Source of the DNA: Spirochaetota bacterium
GTDB taxonomy: Bacteria; Spirochaetota; Brachyspiria; Brachyspirales; JACRPF01
Assembly: GCA_016214035.1 (NCBI GenBank)
Contig: JACRPF010000008.1
Coordinates: 1 to 64,000, forward strand
Reading direction: 5' to 3'
DNA: 64,000 nt
How positions within the stretch are numbered: position 1 is the stretch's first letter; every line of letters begins with the position of its first letter. Both the position numbers and the translations under genes were made by a program. The notes beneath the pieces were generated by a model. It ran no database searches. It worked only from the letters and a program-made list of their open reading frames with translations, and was not told the origin of the DNA. This document shows positions 6,911 to 14,097 of the stretch, one piece after another.

Positions 6911-6924
6911 ACGGCGTTGAAAAA
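6901..6924 (+). repeat. Left end repeat of cassette D
   Basis: GTGTACGAAAACGGCGTTGA then AAAA. It pairs with 7364–7388 (TTTTTTAACGCCGTCAT then CGCACAAC) over about 20 positions with three or four differences. The ACGGCGTT block is unique to this cassette. Confidence 0.65.
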
Positions 6925-6934
6925 GGAATAATTA

Positions 6935-7357
6935 ATGAATGAGTTTAAAGAAATAGAAAAGCGAATCAGAAAAATGTTTGAAACAAATACAATTCCGGAA
7001 GTGAGTGATGAAAGTCTTCGCTTTTGCATCAAATATTTGAATGAAAATCTAGAATTCCCGTTTGAAATCACTGGCAGTGAGGATTTCCCATGGGAAGAGA
7101 AATACATATTTGGTTTTGGGAGCAAAGATGAGTGGGAAGAAGAAAAAATGAACAAACCTTCATATAAAGACACTTACATGGCGCTTGAAGTTATTCCATA
7201 TTATGACCGTTATGGCCTGTATATAAAAGCCAAAAGGACATCAAGAATGAAGCGTAAAAAGTTCGATTTAATTTTAGGATTTATTACGTGTACGGAGAAA
7301 GAAGGTAAAAATGGAAATATTATTGAAGCTTACAAAGTATGGAGAGCAAATTATTAG
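6935..7357 (+). CDS. Cassette-borne acidic protein, possibly CcbP-like
   Basis: 140 residues, AT-rich. The stretch 'CIKYLNENLEFPFEITG' followed by 'GSKDEWEEEKM' resembles the small calcium-binding protein family typified by cyanobacterial CcbP, whose members often have a 'Y..L...L.FPFEA' opening. That link is from memory of the motif and is tentative. No signal peptide or membrane segment, so cytoplasmic. The ATG is preceded by AAAGGA at good spacing. The downstream T-run (7361–7369) that forms the cassette's right repeat may also help terminate transcription. Confidence 0.7.
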   Translation: MNEFKEIEKRIRKMFETNTIPEVSDESLRFCIKYLNENLEFPFEITGSEDFPWEEKYIFGFGSKDEWEEEKMNKPSYKDTYMALEVIPYYDRYGLYIKAKRTSRMKRKKFDLILGFITCTEKEGKNGNIIEAYKVWRANY

Positions 7358-7363
7358 AGATTT

Positions 7364-7388
7364 TTTTTTAACGCCGTCATCGCACAAC
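7364..7388 (+). repeat. Right end repeat of cassette D
   Basis: Partner of 6901–6924, ending in GCACAAC (7382–7388). Confidence 0.65.
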
Positions 7389-7421
7389 AGCGGCACGTCG
7401 CAAACACCGGGGACGTTGTGC
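7381..7421 (+). other. attC-like site 4 (left half deleted)
   Basis: GCACAAC (7382–7388) is followed directly by the right half of the element: GGCACGTCGCAAACACCG, GGGAC, GTTGTGC (7415–7421). This right half is identical to site 1 (5783–5811) over about 30 bases apart from one change, while the CGGTGTTCACGAC arm is missing. Confidence 0.6.
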
Positions 7422-7486
7422 TCAATTGCGCTGAGGCATGCAGCTGAAATGGAGCTGGAATAAACCTGAGCGCAGCAACGCACAGC
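7415..7486 (+). other. Empty 72-bp mini-cassette
   Basis: It runs from GTTGTGC (7415) to a degenerate GCACAGC core (7480–7486). The ends hold TTGCGCTGAGG (7425–7435) and CCTGAGCGCAG (7465–7475), again an inverted repeat of the kind seen at the ends of the gene-bearing cassettes. No ORF fits inside. Confidence 0.45.
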
Positions 7487-7506
7487 GCGGTTTTCACGAC
7501 GTTCGG
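7478..7506 (+). other. attC-like site 5 (degenerate, last in array)
   Basis: CGCACAGCGCGGTTTTCACGAC resembles the R''–L'' half of site 1 with several changes. No GTTGTGC partner follows before 7690, so the array appears to end here. Confidence 0.4.
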
Positions 7507-7582
7507 CGCATTGCCATGGCAAATATATTTTGATATGGAGCGATAAATAATAATTTATCATTTTATTATAAAAGGTGAAGAA

Positions 7583-7648
7583 GTGTTTTTAGAGAAGAGG
7601 TTCGGGTTGACGGAGAATGAGATAACAGCGATGAAGTGGAAGGCGTGA
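7583..7648 (+). CDS. Possible 21-residue ORF or gene fragment
   Basis: GTG start with AAAGGTGAAGAA just upstream, encoding about 21 residues (begins FLEKRFGLTENE, ends TAMKWKA). It could be the leftover start of a longer gene, since the sequence reads like the N-terminus of a soluble helical protein, or a spurious frame. It lies between the cassette array and the convergent membrane protein gene. Nothing else is visible in 7507–7689. Confidence 0.25.
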   Translation: MFLEKRFGLTENEITAMKWKA

Positions 7649-7689
7649 AAACCGGAACCATGCCGTGCTTCCGCTCCGCAATCATCGCC

Positions 7690-8364
7690 CTATGCGCGTG
7701 CGGCCTTCATGCTTCCGAGGGAAAATACACCCATGGCTATTATTTCCGCATAGACGATGATCTTCTGCCCCGCGGCCTGAATGACAAGCCCCGACGGTGT
7801 GCGGTAGCTCGGACCGAAAAAGAGCAGATAGAGATACCCGAAAAGCATGAGCGTGAAAACGAGCATGAGCACGAAGTATCCGCGCGGATAATCGGTATTC
7901 AGGAATATCGCGGGCGTGTAGCAGCAGCCGACGATAACGAACGCGATGAACGCCGCATAGACGAATGCCTTATGCAGTGGCAGCATGAGATCCCACGGCG
8001 TGAGTGCGATGCCGATGTAGCTTATCGCCGAGACGATACCCGCGATGGTCCCGATGATACTGAGTACATATGCCGCACGACGTTTCGTGAACAGCGGCGG
8101 CAGTGCGATGAAATACGGAATGAATGCACAGCCTACGAGGATGAGCGCCCCGGTAAAAAGCGAACGCGGTATCGCCATTGATGCGCCCGAATACGACTGC
8201 GAACGTCCGAGATCGCTGAAGAAATTGTGCCAGAACGAATACGCGGTAAGACCAGGCTCGGCGAATGTACCGCCCGGGTAGAACCGCATCGCGATAACCG
8301 TCAATATGGCGAACAGCGCGCATACCGCTATCGCCGCCGGGAATACAAAGCGCATCCTGCCCAT
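7690..8364 (-). CDS. Polytopic membrane protein (DUF998-like)
   Basis: 224 residues with about six hydrophobic helices spread over the whole length. The first loop carries 'YSFWHNFFSDLGRS', close to the 'HNFxSDLG' signature of the DUF998-type membrane family of unknown function. The start ATG 8364 has AAGGA about nine bases upstream. It lies 23 bases downstream of the DUF6498-like membrane protein gene on the same strand, so the two probably form a short operon. No substrate can be inferred. Confidence 0.7.
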   Translation of the reverse strand: MGRMRFVFPAAIAVCALFAILTVIAMRFYPGGTFAEPGLTAYSFWHNFFSDLGRSQSYSGASMAIPRSLFTGALILVGCAFIPYFIALPPLFTKRRAAYVLSIIGTIAGIVSAISYIGIALTPWDLMLPLHKAFVYAAFIAFVIVGCCYTPAIFLNTDYPRGYFVLMLVFTLMLFGYLYLLFFGPSYRTPSGLVIQAAGQKIIVYAEIIAMGVFSLGSMKAARA

Positions 8365-8387
8365 TCAGATTCATCCTTACAGCAAAG

Positions 8388-9107
8388 TCACTGCGGCACC
8401 GTGCCGGACGCCGGTACAGCCTTTTTCTCACGAAGCGCATCGACAACCGCCTTGATGACAAGCTCGGCGGCTATCTTAAGCGTTGTGAAAAGCACAAGCA
8501 GAAGTATATCGGCAGCCGCCTTGGAGAAAAAACCGACGACCATGCCGATGAACGCGCCCAGGATTATCGTCAGGTGCACCGGGATGATGCGCGCATACGG
8601 CGCCATCATGAGATTACCGATATTCTCCGGCGGGGCATTATCCCGTTTGCGTCGTACACGTTCCCCGGCAAATGATATGAGATTGCTGATGAAAAGTACG
8701 CCCGCTCCGGCAGCGATGAACTGAATATTCACCGCTGCACCGCCGAACATCTCCGGCAGCGCAGCACCGAGGAACACCGCATAGGCGACGTGAAAAAAAC
8801 CGTAATGGATCATGAAAAATATCGACATGAATACCTTAAGCCCTTCCGTTGCGGGAGGTTTCTGTCCGGTACCGCCAACACCGCTCGTATCGAATTCTTT
8901 GAGCGAGAGCATGCGGATGACATTCAAAAGTCCTATGGCAACGCTCTCCGTCCAGAACGCCCAGATGACCGATAACGCTCCCATGTGAAATATCAATGCG
9001 ACAACGGCCACCGCGACGTTTGCGGCTATCATCGTCCATACACCCGACTGCCGCGAGAGCTTGCGCAGGTCGATACCGCGGAGCGCAGCTGAAATATCGT
9101 TAGCCAT
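8388..9107 (-). CDS. Polytopic membrane protein (DUF6498-like)
   Basis: About 239 residues. Start ATG 9107 is chosen because AAAGGAGG lies directly upstream; the open frame extends ~30 codons further but without a site. Hydrophobic helices lie near residues 25–60, 85–120, 130–155 and 175–215. The segment 'IWAFWTESVAIGLLNVIRM' and the 'FFMIHYGFFHVAYAVFL' helix recall the DUF6498 membrane family, whose function is unknown. First gene of a two-gene operon with the membrane protein at 7690. Confidence 0.7.
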   Translation of the reverse strand: MANDISAALRGIDLRKLSRQSGVWTMIAANVAVAVVALIFHMGALSVIWAFWTESVAIGLLNVIRMLSLKEFDTSGVGGTGQKPPATEGLKVFMSIFFMIHYGFFHVAYAVFLGAALPEMFGGAAVNIQFIAAGAGVLFISNLISFAGERVRRKRDNAPPENIGNLMMAPYARIIPVHLTIILGAFIGMVVGFFSKAAADILLLVLFTTLKIAAELVIKAVVDALREKKAVPASGTVPQ

Positions 9108-9316
9108 ACGGCCTCCTTTCACCCGGGAAAACAGATAGTGATGAACAACTGTCGTATTATCATATCCGGATGATATGTCGATGGTCATCAAAGTCAAGCC
9201 GCCGGAACTGTTTCCGGCAAAACCACAAATGCTCTTGGCAATTGCACATATGCCCGCCGGCGTGTTCCATGCGTATCTTCCCTATACAAGATCGAAACTC
9301 CTGTACGGAGCGATAT

Positions 9317-11869
9317 ATGACACATACCGGTACAAACAAACCCGTACGATGCCTCATCGGATTGGCGATTACACTCACGCTCTGCGGCATCTCTGCCCGC
9401 ATGGCATCAGCGGCACAGGGTTCGCAGGGGCGGATAACCTTCGTAACCAACGGCACGTTCAACCGCACCGCGGTACCGTACGGATATCTCGAATATCTGC
9501 CGACCAATTATGACAGCCTCCCCGCGGCCCGCTTCCGGCTCATGATATTCCTTCACGGCATCGGTGAACGCGGCAGCGGTTCGTCGAACGAGCTGATCTG
9601 GCTGCAGCGCATCGGCCTGCCGAAACTTTTACGCGACGGCAAGGACCTTCCCGCTATCGTGCTCATGCTGCAATGCCCCACGAATCAGCTCTGGTCGGCG
9701 GATTACATTTATAAGATGTTCATACATGCGACAAACGAATACCGTGTCGACTACGACCGCATCGTCCTCACGGGACTGAGCATGGGCGGTATGGGCAGCT
9801 GGGATTTCACGCAGCATTACCCGGGCATACTCGCCGCCTGCGTGCCCATCTGCGGACCGGCCGGCATGCAGCACACCAGCATCGCCATCAATCTCGCCGC
9901 AACGCCCATCTGGACATTCCACGCCACCAATGACACCGCCGCACCCGCCGCAGACACACCGCGCTGGATAGACGCGATGCGCAACATGCAGTATGAACCA
10001 AACCCGCCGGGATGTGTTACCGGATATCCCGCAGGCACCTGGGCGACCGGACATGACAACAACGGCAGCTGGACATGGCTTGCCGGCACCAATTATGTCA
10101 CCGATACCAAAATACTCTATACGCGTATACCGGTCAACTCCCACTACATCTGGGATTATGTGTACAATAATTCGTACGTATACGAGTGGATGTTCTCGCG
10201 TACAAATCCCGCACGGATAATGCTCACCAACGCGCATATGACACCGGATATCGGCACCAACGGGACAACGGTGACGTTCGGAGCATTTGCACACGGATTC
10301 GCGACAGCCGTAACCGGCATGACGATAGATCTTACATCGGTAGGAGGCGGCGTTCGAACGATGACTATCGGTTCCGGAGCCGAATATACAAACGCGTTCG
10401 CACTTCCCGCAGCAGTGACCTCCGGCATGAAAAAGATAAGCGTGATAGCCACCGAGGGCGCCGGCCGTAGCCGCACCAACACGCTCTGGGTGATGGTAAC
10501 AAATACCGGCATTCAGCCGCCGACTGTCAGCGGCGCGCCGTCGAGTCTCACCACGAACAAACCGTTCACCGTCACGCTCGATGTTGACAGAAATTTCGGC
10601 TACTGGTCGACGAACAGCGCAAGCGGCCCGTATCAGCAGTTCACGACAGCAGGCACAGCCATTTCGTTCAGCCGTACGGAAACGCTGTGGTATTTCGGGG
10701 CATCAAACGGGATATCGGGCATCACGAACAGCGTCACCTACACGTTCGACACCGCCGCCCCCGCGGTTACCGGAGCGCCGAACAGCTTCACAACAAACAG
10801 GTCATTTACGGTATCGCTTGATGTAAACGAAAATTACGGCTATTGGTCCACCAACGGAAGCGCATATATGTCTTTCACGACAACGGGAACGAATATCATC
10901 ATCGACCGCACTGCTGTGCTGTCGGTATATGGCCGCGATATGCTCGGCAACAGCAGCGCAACGAATACGTATACGTACACACTCGTTATCGCCCCGCCCG
11001 CGGCGCCGTCGGGGCTGGCGATACAGGACCTTGGAACAATGACACTCAAGCTTTCATGGACGGACAATGCCGCCAATGAGAGCGCTTTCAGGATATACCG
11101 CAGCACCAATGGAACGTCATTCGCGTATCTGATGAGCGCCGGCGCGAACAGCACCTCATTCACCGATTCGCCGCTGTCGGCGGGCGTGACATACTGGTAC
11201 AGAATATCGGCCACGAACAGCGGTGGAGAATCGGCGCTCACCGCGGCCGTATCACAACAGCCCATGGTGCACCTCAGTGTGAGTAATATCTCAGCCGAAC
11301 CGCGAACCGACACGCGCACGCTCAAGCTGTCATACATGATGATAAAAAACTGCACGAATGCCGCAACTATTTCACTTGAATACAGGACCGCGAATTCCGG
11401 CGTATGGGTCGCCATACCGGCAGCAGATATCATCGGAACGGGCACACTGAACACGAGCGGCAGTTTCACCAACGAATGGAATTATCCGTCATCGCTGAAT
11501 ATGTCAGAGCGGTATGACATCCGCGTTACCGCACGGGTGGGCGCATCTTCCGTAACGGATGTCCTTTCCGGCGTCAGCCTCTCAGCTCCCGCGAAAAACC
11601 TGGCAAACGCCGCCGTGCTCAACAATCCCTGCAGACCCGGCAGCGACGCAATCATCGTCCGTGTACCGGGCAATGTGACTGCGACGATATATTCGGTATC
11701 CGGCAGACGCATCACCATGCTCAACCCGACCGATGCTGATCGTTCGGCGGGAAGGGTATCCTGGAACCTTACGGGAACGAATGGAAAAAAAGTGTCTCCG
11801 GGAGTATACCTCTGTCATCTCGTCGCAAACGCTGAGACGACTGTCGTGAAAATCATGGTTCAGCCCTGA
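9317..11869 (+). CDS. Secreted multidomain esterase with Ig/Fn3 and FlgD-like tail
   Basis: 850 residues from ATG 9317 (GGAG upstream; a longer frame lacks a site). A signal peptide of about 33 residues ends near 'RMASAA'. The alpha/beta-hydrolase domain of the PHB-depolymerase/feruloyl-esterase type (about 40–330) shows the nucleophile elbow GLSMGG, an Asp in 'HATNDTAAPA' and a His in 'VNSHYIWDY'. Two near-identical Ig-like repeats follow ('FTVTLDVDRNFGYWSTN' and 'FTVSLDVNENYGYWSTN'), then a fibronectin type III domain (about 590–690). A C-terminal FlgD/sorting-like beta domain begins near 'NNPCRPG' and includes 'ATIYSVSGRRI' and 'SPGVYLCHLVA'. It is likely an exported polysaccharide-ester hydrolase. 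It overlaps the convergent hydrolase gene by 10 bases. Confidence 0.82.
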   Translation: MTHTGTNKPVRCLIGLAITLTLCGISARMASAAQGSQGRITFVTNGTFNRTAVPYGYLEYLPTNYDSLPAARFRLMIFLHGIGERGSGSSNELIWLQRIGLPKLLRDGKDLPAIVLMLQCPTNQLWSADYIYKMFIHATNEYRVDYDRIVLTGLSMGGMGSWDFTQHYPGILAACVPICGPAGMQHTSIAINLAATPIWTFHATNDTAAPAADTPRWIDAMRNMQYEPNPPGCVTGYPAGTWATGHDNNGSWTWLAGTNYVTDTKILYTRIPVNSHYIWDYVYNNSYVYEWMFSRTNPARIMLTNAHMTPDIGTNGTTVTFGAFAHGFATAVTGMTIDLTSVGGGVRTMTIGSGAEYTNAFALPAAVTSGMKKISVIATEGAGRSRTNTLWVMVTNTGIQPPTVSGAPSSLTTNKPFTVTLDVDRNFGYWSTNSASGPYQQFTTAGTAISFSRTETLWYFGASNGISGITNSVTYTFDTAAPAVTGAPNSFTTNRSFTVSLDVNENYGYWSTNGSAYMSFTTTGTNIIIDRTAVLSVYGRDMLGNSSATNTYTYTLVIAPPAAPSGLAIQDLGTMTLKLSWTDNAANESAFRIYRSTNGTSFAYLMSAGANSTSFTDSPLSAGVTYWYRISATNSGGESALTAAVSQQPMVHLSVSNISAEPRTDTRTLKLSYMMIKNCTNAATISLEYRTANSGVWVAIPAADIIGTGTLNTSGSFTNEWNYPSSLNMSERYDIRVTARVGASSVTDVLSGVSLSAPAKNLANAAVLNNPCRPGSDAIIVRVPGNVTATIYSVSGRRITMLNPTDADRSAGRVSWNLTGTNGKKVSPGVYLCHLVANAETTVVKIMVQP

Positions 11870-12984
11870 CGTAGTACCGCAGCATACGCCGCAGCCTGAA
11901 ATTCCTTTCTGAGGTCCGACGCATCGGCATTGGGAAAATTCGACCGCTGCACGAGAAGAATATACGCGATGCGCTTCACCGGATCTATCCACGCCTGCGT
12001 ACCATATGCACCGCCATGCCCGTATGACCCCGTCGAGAGCACCGCCGTTACACCCTGCGGTTTCCGTACAACACACACGCCGAGCCCCCAGGCATTTCCT
12101 TCGGTAAAACCGGTCTTAAGCCCGCCCGTCTGTACCGAGCTCATCTCTTCAATGGTCTTTTCATCGAGATAATGCTTTCCGTCAAGCGTACCGCGGTTGA
12201 TAAGCATTCTGCAGAACTGCGCATAATCCGCGGCGGTGGAATATAATCCGCCGTTCGCGGCGGGAAAGTGCGGCAACTTCGGGTGATAGATTCCGGCAAC
12301 TTCGGCGGGAACGAGTCTCCCCTGCACATTCGCGTACGGCTTTGCGATGCGCAGCTGCTGCCTTCCGTCAGGATAGAATCCCGTGTCGTTCATACCGAGC
12401 GGTTTAAATATGCGCTCGGCAATAAAATCAGGCAGCGGTTTCCCGGAGACAATTTCGACAATTCGGCCGAGCGTATTGATGCATGACTGACAGTACTGCC
12501 ATTTTGACCCCGGCTCGTACAGGAGCGCCTTTGACGTATAACGGGGTATGATATCAGCAAGCGTCATCGCTTTGCTATTCTCATCGGCGGTTGCTTCGGC
12601 GAGACCGGATGTATGCGTGAGCAATTGCCGTATCGTCAAACGACGATAGGTTCCGTCCACAGCTTTGATGTTCTTGAATTCCGGAATGTATCGCTCGACA
12701 GCGTCATCAAAGGCGATTTTGCCGTCATCTTTCACCATCATGACCGCGGCGGCGATTACAGGCTTCGTCATCGAGGCAATCCAGAACATCGTATCCGCTG
12801 CCATCGGCATGTTCCGCTCGATATCGGCATTACCGACTGCGCCCAGATGCGCTATCCTGTCCGGCAGGACCACGGCAGTAACGGCACCGCTCACTTCCTG
12901 CCGTTCGATATACACGCGTATGACATCATTGACCGCGTCAACCTCAGGGACAGCGCTTCTTTCCTTCGCAACTGACGAACGCAT
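11860..12984 (-). CDS. Beta-lactamase-fold serine hydrolase (class C/esterase family)
   Basis: 374 residues, no clear signal peptide, so probably cytoplasmic. The S-x-x-K motif is S71-M-T-K74 ('WIASMTKP'), followed by the typical 'LLTHTSGL' segment (121–128). The second motif is Y164-C-Q rather than Y-x-N, and the third is a GHGG near residue 330. These features fit the EstB/penicillin-binding-like hydrolases in PF00144, most of which are esterases or peptidases rather than antibiotic-resistance enzymes. Its 3' end overlaps the secreted esterase gene by 10 bases, tail to tail. The upstream region is shared with the divergent AraC gene. Confidence 0.85.
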   Translation of the reverse strand: MRSSVAKERSAVPEVDAVNDVIRVYIERQEVSGAVTAVVLPDRIAHLGAVGNADIERNMPMAADTMFWIASMTKPVIAAAVMMVKDDGKIAFDDAVERYIPEFKNIKAVDGTYRRLTIRQLLTHTSGLAEATADENSKAMTLADIIPRYTSKALLYEPGSKWQYCQSCINTLGRIVEIVSGKPLPDFIAERIFKPLGMNDTGFYPDGRQQLRIAKPYANVQGRLVPAEVAGIYHPKLPHFPAANGGLYSTAADYAQFCRMLINRGTLDGKHYLDEKTIEEMSSVQTGGLKTGFTEGNAWGLGVCVVRKPQGVTAVLSTGSYGHGGAYGTQAWIDPVKRIAYILLVQRSNFPNADASDLRKEFQAAAYAAVLRQG

Positions 12985-13091
12985 ATTATCATCCTCCTAT
13001 ATATTTCTGGCGATAGTAACACCATTTCCGCCGTGCGCACATGCAAAAAATCGGGATTTGTCATGGACTAAACGGAAAACACATTTTTTCC

Positions 13092-13120
13092 TTGCATTTC
13101 CCGCCGCAAGTGCGTATACT
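13092..13120 (+). promoter_or_regulatory. Sigma-70 promoter and palindrome before the AraC gene
   Basis: TTGCAT, 17 bases, TATACT. The -10 box overlaps an inverted repeat GCGTAT–N8–ATACGC (13113–13132), a plausible autoregulatory operator. The AraC start codon lies about 60 bases downstream. Confidence 0.6.
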
Positions 13121-13186
13121 TAATGATACGCAAATACAGCTTCTGCGAACATAATCGGGATTGCCATCAACCTTCGTGAAAATGCC

Positions 13187-14059
13187 ATGAAAAAAACAAC
13201 ATCGCCGCGCGACATTGTCTACCGCATGATAATCCCCCGCGGTTCACGAGAACGGTTTCTGCCGCGCCTGCATCCCAACTGCCGATCGCTTACCGAATTC
13301 GGTGTGACGATGGCCGGCACGAGCGAAGTGGTCCCGGGCTATACCATGGGGCGGCCCGAACCTCCATTCCATGTTTTTCTTTTCACCAGGAGCGGCAGGG
13401 CCGAGATACGGTTTGCGGATAAAAAGCTTGCCATACCATCCGGGTCATTTCTCATCGCGCCGACTAAAATTCCGTATGAATACACCATCGTCGGACGCCG
13501 ATGGGATTTTGTCTGGTTCCATCTCGCCGCGAATCGATACTGGTCATGGCTGGAAAAGAAGCCGATAATGCTCATGCGCTCGGATGCACACGAACTCATC
13601 GACACCCTCATGAAGACCATCATCACCGCAACACTTGCCGCCGACCCCGCATCAAATGTCGTCGCACAATCGGCAAGCACGCTCATGCGATCGGTACTTG
13701 AACGGGAGATACGTGACTTCCGTGAACCGCCGGATAAGCAGAAGCACGCCGTCATGCATACGCTCGCCGACGAGATGAGCTCCAAACTTGATCAGCAATG
13801 GACGCTCGAGCGTATGGCGGAGTTCTCCGGGGTGTCGAAACGCGAGCTCAACCGCATGGCGCTCGACACATTCGGGGCAAGTCCGCTCGCCTGCATCACA
13901 CGTTTCAGGATGGAACGGGCACGGGAACTCCTCAAAAACAGCGATTATCGTATTCTCGATATCGCCGGTATGGTCGGCTACACGGATGAATTCGCGTTCT
14001 CAGCAGCATTCAAACGCATCGTGGGGCTTTCGCCGAAAAAATTCCGCAGCGCAAAGTAA
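13187..14059 (+). CDS. AraC-family transcriptional regulator
   Basis: 290 residues. The N-terminal half is a cupin-like sensor domain (about 60–130, with 'HVFLFTRSGRAEIRF' and 'IPSGSFLIAPTKIPYEY'). The C-terminal ~100 residues are the double helix-turn-helix AraC domain, with 'WTLERMAEFSGVSKRELNRMA' as the first and 'RILDIAGMVGYTDEFAFSAAFKRIVGLSPKKFR' forming the second. Regulators with this layout usually sense sugars. It is the first gene of a rightward cluster with a glycoside hydrolase and an FAD oxidoreductase, which it most likely controls, and it has its own promoter with an overlapping palindrome. Confidence 0.9.
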   Translation: MKKTTSPRDIVYRMIIPRGSRERFLPRLHPNCRSLTEFGVTMAGTSEVVPGYTMGRPEPPFHVFLFTRSGRAEIRFADKKLAIPSGSFLIAPTKIPYEYTIVGRRWDFVWFHLAANRYWSWLEKKPIMLMRSDAHELIDTLMKTIITATLAADPASNVVAQSASTLMRSVLEREIRDFREPPDKQKHAVMHTLADEMSSKLDQQWTLERMAEFSGVSKRELNRMALDTFGASPLACITRFRMERARELLKNSDYRILDIAGMVGYTDEFAFSAAFKRIVGLSPKKFRSAK

Positions 14060-14097
14060 AATAGTATCTACATCACCATGAGAAAACCGAGGCATCT

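Larger units (their letters stand above)
2592..7506 (+). mobile_element. Integron-like cassette array without an intact integrase (CALIN-like)
   Basis: Four gene-bearing cassettes and one empty cassette, all reading in the same direction, joined by attC-like elements with GCACAAC (R''-like) and GTTGTGC (R'-like) 7-mers. The cassettes are A 2592–5726 (defence pair), B 5805–6428, C ~6430–6897, D ~6898–7388 and E 7415–7486. They are AT-rich within a GC-rich chromosome. The two ends of each cassette form an inverted repeat private to that cassette. No functional integrase lies in the window; only the deleted tyrosine recombinase at 1990–2463 is near. The integron reading is inferred from structure, since the core 7-mer deviates from the classical GTTRRRY consensus. 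Confidence 0.6.

Noticed and set aside
11860-12984. Antibiotic-resistance beta-lactamase
   Set aside because: Although the fold and SxxK motif match, the second motif is altered and no signal peptide is present; an esterase or peptidase-like hydrolase is more likely.
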